Assembly: GCA_021823385.1 (NCBI GenBank)
Contig: JAKAOC010000137.1
Location: 1 to 6,535 of the forward strand
Origin: Actinomycetes bacterium
GTDB lineage: Bacteria; Actinomycetota; Acidimicrobiia; Acidimicrobiales; Acidimicrobiaceae
Reading direction: 5' to 3'
Length of the DNA: 6,535 nt
Shown: positions 1 through 6,199 of the stretch, piece by piece
Numbering within the stretch: the first letter of the stretch is position 1
Layout: every line of letters starts with the position of its first letter
The notes under the pieces: model-generated
Seen by the model: only the letters and a program-made list of their open reading frames with translations
Databases searched by the model: none
What the model was told of the DNA's origin: nothing
Position numbers and translations under genes: made by a program

Positions 1-1
1 C

Positions 2-1264
2 AACGGGCTGCGCGACCGGATCGTCGTCCAGGCGGATGGCCAGATGAAGACCGGACGTGACGTTATCATCGCCGCGCTGCTCGGCGCGGAGGAGTTCGGA
101 TTCGCCACGGCGCCGCTCGTCGTTTCGGGATGCGTCATGATGAGGGTCTGCCACTTGGACACATGCCCGGTGGGGATCGCCACCCAGAACCCCGAACTTC
201 GCAAGAATTTCAGCGGAAAGCCGGAGTTCGTGGTCACCTTCTTCGAATACATCGCCGAGCAGGTGCGCGCCTACCTGGCGGAGCTGGGCTTCCGCAGCCT
301 CGACGAAGCCATAGGCCAGGTTGAGATGTTGGATGCCACCGAGGCCATCGCACATTGGAAGGCAGCCGGCCTCGACCTTTCGCCGATTCTGTCGACCGCG
401 CACCTGACGGACGATCCTCCGCGCAAAAGCTCCGTGAAGCAAGAGCACGGCCTGGAGCGCGTCCTGGACAACCGCCTTATCGATGCGGCGTGGAATGCCC
501 TTGCCAATGGTGGCCGAGTGCGGGGCGAGTTCGAGATCCGCAACCTCAACCGCTCGGTGGGAACCATGCTCGGGTACGAGCTGACCAAGCGCTGGGGAGG
601 GGCGGGCCTTCCTGAGGCATCCATCGACTTCACCTTTACCGGCTCCGCAGGGCAAAGCTTCGGTGCCTTCGTCCCCAAGGGGATAAAGCTCACGCTGGTC
701 GGGGATGCCAACGATTACGTGGGCAAGGGACTTTCCGGCGGCACCCTCGTGCTGCGGCCCGATTCCCGCTCGACGTTGGTGGCGGAAGAAAACATCATCG
801 CCGGGAACGTCATCCTCTACGGCGCCACTGCTGGCAAGGCCTTCATCCGTGGTGTAGTGGGCGAGCGCTTCTGCGTGCGCAACTCAGGGGCCACGGCGGT
901 GGTCGAAGGAGTAGGCGACCATGGCTGTGAGTACATGACGGGCGGCCGCGTCGTAGTGCTCGGGACGACGGGCAGAAACTTCGGAGCCGGCATGTCCGGA
1001 GGCGAGGCATTTGTCTGGGATCCGCAGCGCCGCTTTGCAGAGTTGGCCAATCCCGAAATGATCGACCTGGATCCGCTGGAGGAGGAGGACCGATCCTGGC
1101 TCTTCCAGATCATCTCTGAGCATCTCCGCGAGACCGGTTCGGCCAGAGCGGAAGCGATCCTGGCGAAATTCGATTTCGAAGTGGACAGGTTCGTGAAAGC
1201 CTTCCCGCGTGACTACAAGCGCGTGCTCATGGCCAGCCGCCGCGCCTCGGCGCAGGGCGCCTGA
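2..1264 (+). CDS. gltB: glutamate synthase (NADPH) large subunit, C-terminal part (5' end outside window)
   Basis: The reading frame is open from base 2, so the gene begins upstream of the window. The 420 visible residues are roughly the last quarter of the usual ~1500-residue GltB. The first ~85 residues are the end of the FMN-binding synthase domain. They include KTGRDV, GAEEFGF and the 3Fe-4S cysteine motif C-x5-C-x4-C ([15 protein letters not shown], first Cys codon at 131-133). The part from about base 510 onward is the C-terminal GXGXG beta-helix domain, rich in Gly-Gly turns such as [27 protein letters not shown] and [11 protein letters not shown]. In this family the large subunit releases ammonia from glutamine and channels it to 2-oxoglutarate, using electrons passed from GltD. 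The protein is cytoplasmic. gltD follows 31 bp downstream on the same strand, the usual gltBD operon order. All visible motifs are intact and the TGA stop is at 1262-1264. The identification is firm. Confidence 0.97.
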   Translation, partial: NGLRDRIVVQADGQMKTGRDVIIAALLGAEEFGFATAPLVVSGCVMMRVCHLDTCPVGIATQNPELRKNFSGKPEFVVTFFEYIAEQVRAYLAELGFRSLDEAIGQVEMLDATEAIAHWKAAGLDLSPILSTAHLTDDPPRKSSVKQEHGLERVLDNRLIDAAWNALANGGRVRGEFEIRNLNRSVGTMLGYELTKRWGGAGLPEASIDFTFTGSAGQSFGAFVPKGIKLTLVGDANDYVGKGLSGGTLVLRPDSRSTLVAEENIIAGNVILYGATAGKAFIRGVVGERFCVRNSGATAVVEGVGDHGCEYMTGGRVVVLGTTGRNFGAGMSGGEAFVWDPQRRFAELANPEMIDLDPLEEEDRSWLFQIISEHLRETGSARAEAILAKFDFEVDRFVKAFPRDYKRVLMASRRASAQGA

Positions 1265-1277
1265 CGGCCGGGGACGA

Positions 1278-1284
1278 GAGGGAG
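1278..1284 (+). promoter_or_regulatory. ribosome binding site of gltD
   Basis: The purine-rich GAGGGAG lies 11 bases before the ATG at 1296 and within the 31-bp gap after the gltB stop. It supports starting gltD at 1296 rather than at the in-frame codon at 1209, which lies inside gltB. The spacing is a little long, so this is a moderate rather than ideal site. Confidence 0.55.
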
Positions 1285-1295
1285 AATCGATTCGA

Positions 1296-2750
1296 ATGGG
1301 AAATCCTCGCGGCTTCATGCAGTACCAACGTGGCGGCCCCAAGCGGCGGCCCGCCGAACTGCGGATACATGACTGGAGGGAGGTTTACCTCCCCTTCTCC
1401 GACCAGGATCTGACGGCCCAGGCGGCCAGATGCATGGACTGCGGCATCCCCTTCTGCCACCAGGGATGTCCACTTGGAAACCTCATTCCTGAGTGGAACG
1501 ACCTGATCTACCGCAATGAGTGGAAGGAGGCGATTGCGCGGCTGCACGCAACCAACAACTTTCCCGAGTTCACCGGCCGCCTTTGCCCCGCGCCGTGCGA
1601 GTCCGCCTGCGTCCTGGGCATACCCAGTGACCCGGTCTCCATCAAGCTCATCGAGCAGGAAACCATCGAGCATGCGTTCGCGAAAGGGCTCGTGAATCCG
1701 GTCACCCCGAGCGTCGCGACCGGATTCCGAGTCGCAGTGGTTGGCTCCGGGCCGGCGGGCCTTGCCGCCGCACAGCAGCTGACCAGGGCCGGGCACGCCG
1801 TGACCGTATATGAGAAGGCGGACCGCATCGGCGGCCTGATGCGATATGGCATCCCTGAGTTCAAGCTGGAAAAGCGCATACTCGATCGACGGCTCGCCCA
1901 GATGGAGTCCGAGGGAACGGTCTTTGTCACCGGCGTGGAGATCGGGCGTGACATCGACGCGGCGGAGGTCGCTGACCACTTCGATGCGGTACTCCTCGCA
2001 ATCGGATCAGAAAAACCTCGCGACCTGCCGGTGCCCGGTCGGGAACTTGCCGGGGTGCATCAGGCCATGGAGTACTTGCCTTGGGCCAACCGCGTCCAAC
2101 AGGGCGACCTCGAAGCGCCACCCATAAACGCCAACGGCAAGCACGTAGTCGTCATTGGCGGCGGGGACACCGGAGCGGATTGCGTCGGGACCGCCCACCG
2201 TCAAGGGGCGCTGAGCGTCACGCAGATAGAGATTCTTCCCCGCCCGGGCGACGACCGCCCGGCCGGCCAGCCGTGGCCGACATATCCCGCGATTTTCAGG
2301 GTCTCCTCCGCTCACGAGGAGGGCGGCGAACGTATGTTTTCGCTGAACACGGAGGCCTTCGTCTCCGACGGCGAAGGTCGGGTCGCCGCACTCAACGTGC
2401 ATGAAGTCGTTGCACGTGACGGCGGCTTTGCCAAGTTGGACGGTAGCGAGATCAGACTCGGCGCAGACTTGGTATTGCTGGCCATGGGCTTCGTAGGCGT
2501 TGCCGCCGAATCAGCGGTTGCGCAGCTTGGGCTGGAGCTGACCCCGCGTGGATCGATCCAGGCCGGCGACGACTGGGTGACTTCGCGGAATGGCGTCTTC
2601 GCTTGCGGAGACGCAAGGAGAGGGCAGAGTCTGATCGTCTGGGCCATCGCGGAGGGACGCTCGGCCGCCGCGGCCGTGGACCGCTATCTGACGGGCGGGA
2701 GCGACCTGCCCGCGCCGATCGCGACCACCAGCGCTCCGATGGCCCTCTAG
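1296..2750 (+). CDS. gltD: glutamate synthase (NADPH) small subunit
   Basis: A complete 484-residue protein, the usual GltD length (~470-490). It is the FAD-containing NADPH-oxidising subunit that feeds electrons to the GltB iron-sulfur and FMN centres. The N-terminus MGNPRGFMQY is the typical GltD start and fixes the ATG at 1296. The N-terminal Fe-S domain carries C46-x2-C49-x4-C54-x3-C58 (CMDCGIPFCHQGCP) and the second group C97, C101, C105 (CPAPCESAC). The FAD Rossmann motif is at 148-155 (VVGSGPAG). The NADPH Rossmann motif is at 286-293 (VIGGGDTG). The C-terminal FAD contact FACGDARRGQSLIVWAI is at 435-451. A short Pro/Ala/Thr tail follows the last helix. No motif is missing. The gene is presumably co-transcribed with gltB. 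Its TAG stop overlaps the stop of the convergent gene, leaving no room for an intergenic terminator. Confidence 0.97.
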   Translation: MGNPRGFMQYQRGGPKRRPAELRIHDWREVYLPFSDQDLTAQAARCMDCGIPFCHQGCPLGNLIPEWNDLIYRNEWKEAIARLHATNNFPEFTGRLCPAPCESACVLGIPSDPVSIKLIEQETIEHAFAKGLVNPVTPSVATGFRVAVVGSGPAGLAAAQQLTRAGHAVTVYEKADRIGGLMRYGIPEFKLEKRILDRRLAQMESEGTVFVTGVEIGRDIDAAEVADHFDAVLLAIGSEKPRDLPVPGRELAGVHQAMEYLPWANRVQQGDLEAPPINANGKHVVVIGGGDTGADCVGTAHRQGALSVTQIEILPRPGDDRPAGQPWPTYPAIFRVSSAHEEGGERMFSLNTEAFVSDGEGRVAALNVHEVVARDGGFAKLDGSEIRLGADLVLLAMGFVGVAAESAVAQLGLELTPRGSIQAGDDWVTSRNGVFACGDARRGQSLIVWAIAEGRSAAAAVDRYLTGGSDLPAPIATTSAPMAL

Positions 2751-3556
2751 CCGGGAATTCTTGCTTCGATCTTCACAGAAGCGCGCGGAACGGCCTCGAA
2801 TGCCGCGGCAAGCGATGGAAGGGCCAGTGAGGAAGGGCCGGTGGTGACCACCGCGGCGCCGCCTACGAGAATCTCGCTTTGGCTCAACTGATAGTTGTCG
2901 AGTATCGCGTCACGGTGCCCCCAGCATCCCTTGGCGATCGCCGAGGGACAGTCCAGGTTTATGGTGCTGTTGGAGTTCCCGCCCCACCCGTCGTTGTACA
3001 TCCAGTCGAAGTCCGCCAGCAGCGCACTGGGGTAGCCTCCGGCCCAGATGCTGTCATAGACCGTCCAGGGGCCGTCGGCGTTGCTCGGGTTGGGGTCGAT
3101 GCCTTGCCTTGCCGCGACCTGGGAGTCTCTGTTCAAGCTCGCAACCACTCCGGCGATTGGAGGAAGGCCACGGGAGGTGCGCTCGGCGTTCGCAACGACC
3201 AGGAGCTGCATAGAGGGGCTGAGCGAAGCGAAATCCGTGGGAAGCACCATCGGCCGAACCCCTTCCGCGCGATGACGCTCGTTGATCTGCTGCAAGACCG
3301 CCGAGTTGCACGCAGGAGTATTGACCAGGCTGTCGGGGTTGAAAGAGGCGGGATATTCGGAGACGGGTATCCCCGCATGCGGGTTACCTGCTACACAGGT
3401 GTCCCATGCCAATTGGGAAATTGTGACGTTTGCGGTTGGGTTGGACGGTGGTACAGGCGTCGCGCCCGGTGCTGCATGCCGGCTGACGATGTACGCAACG
3501 ACTAGCAGCGCCAAGACCGCGATCCTAAAACCGAGCTTGCGCATGCCGTCCCGCAC
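2747..3556 (-). CDS. secreted or membrane-anchored CAP/SCP-like domain protein
   Basis: 269 residues from a GTG at 3556; an in-frame ATG at 3544 (residue 5) is an alternative start. A short basic N-terminus (RKLGFR) and the hydrophobic stretch at about 11-24 (RIAVLALLVVAYIV) look like an uncleaved signal anchor or signal peptide. A Pro-rich linker (30-40) leads to an exported domain with four cysteines (C54, C83, C203, C211), enough for two disulfides. Residues 122-133 (ANAERTSRGLPP) and 213-219 (GHRDAIL, compare GHRxNIL) are the hallmarks of bacterial CAP/SCP-like extracellular domains (PF00188 type). WAGGYPSALLADFDWMYNDG (171-190) fits the central helix of that fold. The function in bacteria is mostly unknown. 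The canonical His and Glu positions are only partly kept (GHRD rather than GHRE; DSIWAGG where GENIA is usual). An AGAAGG run (3565-3560) sits oddly close to the GTG and far from the ATG, so the start is uncertain. It is convergent with gltD and divergent from the lipoprotein gene. The family call is likely; the role is not known. Confidence 0.78.
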   Translation of the reverse strand: MRDGMRKLGFRIAVLALLVVAYIVSRHAAPGATPVPPSNPTANVTISQLAWDTCVAGNPHAGIPVSEYPASFNPDSLVNTPACNSAVLQQINERHRAEGVRPMVLPTDFASLSPSMQLLVVANAERTSRGLPPIAGVVASLNRDSQVAARQGIDPNPSNADGPWTVYDSIWAGGYPSALLADFDWMYNDGWGGNSNSTINLDCPSAIAKGCWGHRDAILDNYQLSQSEILVGGAAVVTTGPSSLALPSLAAAFEAVPRASVKIEARIPG

Positions 3557-3639
3557 TTTCCTTCTCGCGCAATCCTACCCAGAGGGCGTCCCATGGGCCA
3601 GGCGACTACGGCAGGGCGGCACTAGGTTTAACTGGCGCG
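3557..3639. promoter_or_regulatory. divergent intergenic region with candidate promoters for the CAP protein and lipoprotein genes
   Basis: 83 bp separate the starts of two divergent exported-protein genes, so both promoters must lie here or run into a coding region. Each side has a TAnnnT-type -10 candidate: TAGGAT on the minus strand at 3577-3572, and TAGGTT on the plus strand at 3623-3628. I see no convincing -35 hexamer for either. No good Shine-Dalgarno sequence precedes the plus-strand ATG at 3640, so a very short or leaderless mRNA is possible. These assignments are by eye and weak. Confidence 0.3.
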
Positions 3640-4407
3640 ATGAGATTCAAGCCCCTGGCCCTTCTGGCCCCACTCGCCCTGGCCGCTTGCGGCACCTCCA
3701 CAGGAGGTAGCACGGGCACCTCCCTGCCACCCGCCACGACCAATCTGCCCCTTGCCGAAACAAGCACGACGCTGCCTGTCACCCCCACGGCGGCCCCCAT
3801 AGCCCAGCTCTGCAGCGCCTACTACCGGGTCCTCGCGGATAACGTACTGATCGCCCAGATCGTCTCGGGTCCGGCTTCCGAAGCGAAGGCCGCAGCCGGC
3901 TCCTACCTTCAGGCGCTGAAAGAGCTGAAGACTTCCAGCCTCTCGCCGCCCGAATTGGCAACAGGCACCGTCGTTCAATCCTTGACCAAGCTGCGCTTTG
4001 CCGCGACGTCGAGCCCGACGACGAACGTCGCGCCCGCTGCGCTGGCGGCCCTTTCCGCCGCGCTCGGGACCACCTGCCAGCCAGTGGTTGCCAACTCCAC
4101 CGAGGCACCCAAACTGGCTTCGGCAGCCGGGTCCGCTGGGTGGAGCTCTAGTTGCAATGCCGACGCACAGACACTCATCTCTGCGGCCGACCCGAGTTAT
4201 GGCGTGATCCAGTCGCCCGCGGCCGGCTCGGCGACCACCACCACCACTTGCGTGCCCAATGGTTACACGGGCGTCCTGGAGCGGCAGACCGACCTGAGCT
4301 GGAGTGCTGTGCAGGCCTACGTCGGGGTTCCCTGTGGGCAGGCGCCGCCGTTCATTCTCTACAGTCTCTTCGGCAAAGCGGCGCTCGGGACCTGTTATCC
4401 GTCCTGA
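3640..4407 (+). CDS. secreted lipoprotein of unknown family
   Basis: 255 residues. The first 17 (MRFKPLALLAPLALAAC) form a lipoprotein signal peptide with a basic start, a hydrophobic core and lipobox LAAC ending at Cys17. The mature protein should be diacylglyceryl-anchored on the outer face of the cytoplasmic membrane. Residues 18-52 are a Gly/Thr/Ser/Pro-rich linker. The remainder is Ala-rich and largely helical in character. It carries six further cysteines (58, 146, 172, 204, 232, 252) that could form three disulfides, and a poly-threonine run near 199-203. The C-terminal ~50 residues (VLERQTDLSWSAVQAYVGVP and onward) look like a small folded unit; I do not recognise it. A substrate-binding or cell-wall role cannot be told from the sequence. 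The gene is divergent from the CAP-domain gene, which is also exported, so the two may serve the same surface process. Its 3' end overlaps the convergent MarR gene by 13 bp. Confidence 0.85.
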   Translation: MRFKPLALLAPLALAACGTSTGGSTGTSLPPATTNLPLAETSTTLPVTPTAAPIAQLCSAYYRVLADNVLIAQIVSGPASEAKAAAGSYLQALKELKTSSLSPPELATGTVVQSLTKLRFAATSSPTTNVAPAALAALSAALGTTCQPVVANSTEAPKLASAAGSAGWSSSCNADAQTLISAADPSYGVIQSPAAGSATTTTTCVPNGYTGVLERQTDLSWSAVQAYVGVPCGQAPPFILYSLFGKAALGTCYPS

Positions 4408-4964
4408 GCTTCCTTGGAAGCATGAGCCTCCCCACCCTGGGAGGATGCCTTGAGCCGTGCGCCCGTCGCAACGATCATCCGCAAGCTGCCCGCCAGCGAA
4501 ATCTGGGTGTCGGGATCCATACCCGCTACCAGGCGGCTCTCCTCTTGGTTGTAGAGCGGAGCCACCTTCTCCACCACTCTGAGACCTTCATTGCTCAGCG
4601 AGACAATGGCGCGGCGTCGGTCCAACGGGTGATCGTTGCGCTTGCAGAGGCCTCTCCGCTCCAACGTCTTGACCACGCCGGTAAGAGTGCCCTTGGTAAC
4701 GCCCGCCTTTCTGGCGAGTCGCTGTGGCTCCATGTCCCCCCAGACCCAAAGCGTAAAGAGGACGATGAACGCAGTAAAGGACAGGCCGTATTCGCCCAGA
4801 ACCTCGCGTTCCATGTGGTTTCGCAGCATGCTTGCCACCCGGTAGATGTTGGTCATCACACCGCTCGCGTAGATATCAGCTTCGTAGCTGCCTATGCGAG
4901 CGCGGATATCCTTCTCAACCGAAGTGATCTCTACCGGCTCGTCATCGATGAAGCCCCAAGCCAA
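4395..4964 (-). CDS. MarR-family transcriptional regulator
   Basis: 189 residues from a TTG at 4964. The winged helix-turn-helix spans about 60-125. GLSFTAFIVLFTLWVWGDME (60-79) forms the entry helices. AGVTKGTLTGVVKTLERRGL (87-106) holds the recognition helix. RNDHPLDRRRAIVSLS (109-124) is the beta-wing with the Asp-Arg-Arg tip typical of MarR proteins. N-terminal (36-58) and C-terminal helices (125-175) would form the dimer interface. Such proteins usually repress themselves and a neighbour, with release by a small aromatic ligand or oxidation. One Cys is visible in the domain (C107). An in-frame TAA lies directly before the TTG, so this is the longest possible start. GGCGG at 4976-4972 is a weak ribosome site 7 bases away. 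The next good in-frame start is ATG at residue 37, which would leave 153 residues, also a normal MarR length. The cupin gene lies 96 bp upstream on the same strand and is the most likely partner or target. Confidence 0.92.
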   Translation of the reverse strand: MAWGFIDDEPVEITSVEKDIRARIGSYEADIYASGVMTNIYRVASMLRNHMEREVLGEYGLSFTAFIVLFTLWVWGDMEPQRLARKAGVTKGTLTGVVKTLERRGLCKRNDHPLDRRRAIVSLSNEGLRVVEKVAPLYNQEESRLVAGMDPDTQISLAGSLRMIVATGARLKASSQGGEAHASKEAQDG

Positions 4965-5060
4965 TTACAGACCGCCAAACGCCTCGCCCAATGGGCCACA
5001 AGTCGATGATACTCCACAGCAACCCAGGCTTTCCCGGATTGCGAAGGTCCCCCCTCGGCG

Positions 5061-5441
5061 TCAGGACTTGCCTGCGCGCTCCAGGCCGGAGACCTCCTCC
5101 CAGTGAGTGACTCCCCACGTCAAAACGAGAAAGGTGGCGGGCGAACCGCCGAGTGATCCGTGCCAATGCCGCTCGCCGGGGGGGACGACCACAAGCGATC
5201 CTTCATCCAGCTCGAGTTCATCGACCTCTTCATTGCCGATCGAGGCGGTCTTCGAAAGGACGTAGAGAAACTGGCCACCCGGATGAGAGTGCCAATTCGT
5301 GACCGTGCCGGCATCGTAGGTGACCCTCAGGATGTCCGCGTCAGCCGGATTGGCTGCCAGGCGCAGAGTTTCCATCGAAACCGCGCCGCTGTACCTCTCG
5401 CGCCGAAGGACGGCCATATCTCCACCGTCGATGATCTTCAT
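5061..5441 (-). CDS. small single-domain cupin protein
   Basis: 126 residues from ATG at 5441. GGTGA at 5455-5451 is a good ribosome site 9 bases upstream, better placed than for the GTG three codons earlier. The single beta-barrel cupin domain fills most of the protein. Cupin motif 1 is NWHSHPGGQFLYVL, giving metal ligands H51, H53 and Q57. Motif 2 matches G-x5-P-x-G-x2-H exactly (GSLVVVPPGERHWHG), giving ligand H92. Gln in place of the usual Glu of motif 1, together with PPGERHWHG and the trailing HWEEVSG, resembles small manganese cupins of the GtHNL/mandelonitrile-lyase-like group and their uncharacterised relatives, often annotated as carboxymuconolactone decarboxylase-associated or quercetinase-like cupins. 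The actual reaction cannot be inferred. It sits between the HIT gene (125 bp upstream) and the MarR gene (96 bp downstream), all on one strand. A CRP-type palindrome lies about 90 bp upstream of its start. Confidence 0.9.
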   Translation of the reverse strand: MKIIDGGDMAVLRRERYSGAVSMETLRLAANPADADILRVTYDAGTVTNWHSHPGGQFLYVLSKTASIGNEEVDELELDEGSLVVVPPGERHWHGSLGGSPATFLVLTWGVTHWEEVSGLERAGKS

Positions 5442-5531
5442 AAGCTTCACTCACCACCGTTTACCGCCCTGCACGCCGCCAGACATTCCCTAGTTTGATA
5501 CCCGCCGCCAACTCAGGAACACGCAGGCACA

Positions 5532-5547
5532 TGTGAAATCCATCACA
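5532..5547. promoter_or_regulatory. perfect CRP/GlxR-type palindrome TGTGA-N6-TCACA
   Basis: The sequence TGTGAAATCCATCACA has perfect 5-bp arms with a 6-bp centre, the exact core of the site bound by CRP-family regulators (E. coli CRP, corynebacterial GlxR, mycobacterial Crp). It lies in the 125-bp gap between the HIT stop and the cupin start, about 90 bp upstream of the cupin ATG and 19 bp past the HIT stop. A weak minus-strand promoter candidate (TTGGCG at 5511-5506, GAATGT at 5488-5483, 17-bp spacer) would put the centre near -63, a class I activator position. The promoter match is poor. The palindrome is seen; binding is inferred. Confidence 0.45.
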
Positions 5548-5566
5548 AAAGCCGCGCGGTCGTGGA

Positions 5567-5950
5567 TCACGTTTCCCAGTAGCGCGCAGAGCCGGGGAAG
5601 ATCGCTCGAACCCCACCCCGAGGATCGGGCACGTCTCCCGAGTATCGAGGGATCAGGTGAAGGTGGGTGTGCATCACCGTCTGGCCGGCCGCGCGCCCGT
5701 CGTTCACCCCAAGGTTGTACCCGCTTGGCTCGAACTGACGGTCCAGAACGCCCTTGCAGCCCGCGACAAACGAATACAGCTCCGCCGCCTCCGCCTTGTT
5801 GAAATCGAAAAAGCTCTCGAGGTGTCGCAATGGGACGATCAGCAGATGGCCCGGCGAGAGCGGATATGAATCGAAGAAGGCCCCGAAGTGATCGCCTCGC
5901 CGAACCAAGGCCCCGGTTCCCAGCAAGTCACAAAAGACGCACTTAGACAC
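5567..5950 (-). CDS. HIT-family (histidine triad) nucleotide hydrolase/transferase
   Basis: 127 residues from GTG at 5950, matching the usual HIT length; the frame is open further back to a TTG at 6019, but the family normally begins just before the CxxC. C4-V-F-C7 is the N-terminal zinc-binding pair of this subfamily, with H43 (PLRHLESF) a likely third ligand. SYPLSPGHLLIVPLRH is the conserved core strand-turn-strand. YNLGVNDGRAAGQTVMHTHLHLIPRY carries the triad H94-x-H96-x-H98, with H96 the expected nucleophile. The tail DPRGGVRAIFPGSARYW is typical of bacterial HIT proteins. Family members cleave nucleoside phosphoramidates, dinucleoside polyphosphates or similar alpha-phosphate bonds in the cytoplasm; the substrate here is unknown. 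No clear Shine-Dalgarno precedes the GTG and a GC-rich inverted repeat (CCGGCG at 5969-5974 with CGCCGG at 5986-5991) lies just upstream. It may be read from a transcript starting in the leader or upstream. Confidence 0.92.
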   Translation of the reverse strand: MSKCVFCDLLGTGALVRRGDHFGAFFDSYPLSPGHLLIVPLRHLESFFDFNKAEAAELYSFVAGCKGVLDRQFEPSGYNLGVNDGRAAGQTVMHTHLHLIPRYSGDVPDPRGGVRAIFPGSARYWET

Positions 5951-6034
5951 CTCGCCAGTCTTGCAGCGCCGGCGCCGGCCGAGGCCGCCGGTACGGACCT
6001 CGGCGCCAACTTCGTCCAAGCGGCACGCCGTGTG

Positions 6035-6130
6035 TCACATCCAGGCATGCGAGGCGGATCGAGTTCCCATCTGCTTGCCCGAATAGCCCACCTGAGTTCC
6101 CGGTTGGATCTCGTTGCGCGGACCGGTCAT
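6035..6130 (-). CDS. possible 31-residue small ORF or leader peptide
   Basis: ATG at 6130-6128 opens 31 codons ending in TGA at 6037-6035. The peptide starts MTGPRNEIQPGTQVGYSG and ends SASHAWM. AGGTGG at 6140-6135 is a good Shine-Dalgarno sequence four bases before the ATG, better than that of the HIT gene itself. Roughly 70% of its third positions are G or C, compatible with coding but also with the local base composition. There is no signal peptide, membrane segment or cysteine, and I recognise no family. It lies 84 bp upstream of the HIT gene on the same strand. It could be a real small protein, a leader peptide that couples translation to the HIT gene, or chance. Confidence 0.35.
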   Translation of the reverse strand: MTGPRNEIQPGTQVGYSGKQMGTRSASHAWM

Positions 6131-6133
6131 TGA

Positions 6134-6150
6134 GCCACCTGTCAGGCGGC
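6134..6150 (-). promoter_or_regulatory. hairpin sequestering the Shine-Dalgarno of the small ORF
   Basis: On the minus-strand RNA, GCCGCCU (6150-6144) pairs with AGGUGGC (6140-6134) over 7 bp, including one G-U pair, with a 3-base GAC loop. The 3' arm contains the whole AGGUGG ribosome site of the ATG at 6130. The G-U pair exists only in minus-strand RNA; the plus-strand copy has an A-C mismatch there, which points to the minus strand as the functional one. The 5' arm can instead pair with GGCGG at 6170-6166, so the site could be masked or freed. Seen in sequence; function inferred. Confidence 0.4.
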
Positions 6151-6199
6151 TGCGAGGGAGCGCCCCCGCCGAGGAAAGGCGGAAGGCGAACCGCCAGGT

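Noticed and set aside
1209..1295. N-terminal extension of gltD to an earlier in-frame start inside gltB
   Set aside because: The extension is out of character for GltD, whose family starts at MGNPxGF; a ribosome site precedes 1296.
2879..3505. 208-codon plus-strand open frame opposite the CAP gene
   Set aside because: The minus strand has the signal anchor, the CAP signatures and the cysteines; the plus frame shows no domain and is a GC-rich shadow.
4152..5009. 285-codon plus-strand open frame across the lipoprotein end and the MarR gene
   Set aside because: It is the antisense and out-of-frame shadow of two genes with clear motifs (lipobox protein and MarR winged helix).
5024..5037. Small hairpin CCAGG-CTTT-CCCGG in the cupin-MarR gap as a terminator
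   Set aside because: Only five pairs with one wobble and no T-run; too weak to separate the two genes into different transcripts.
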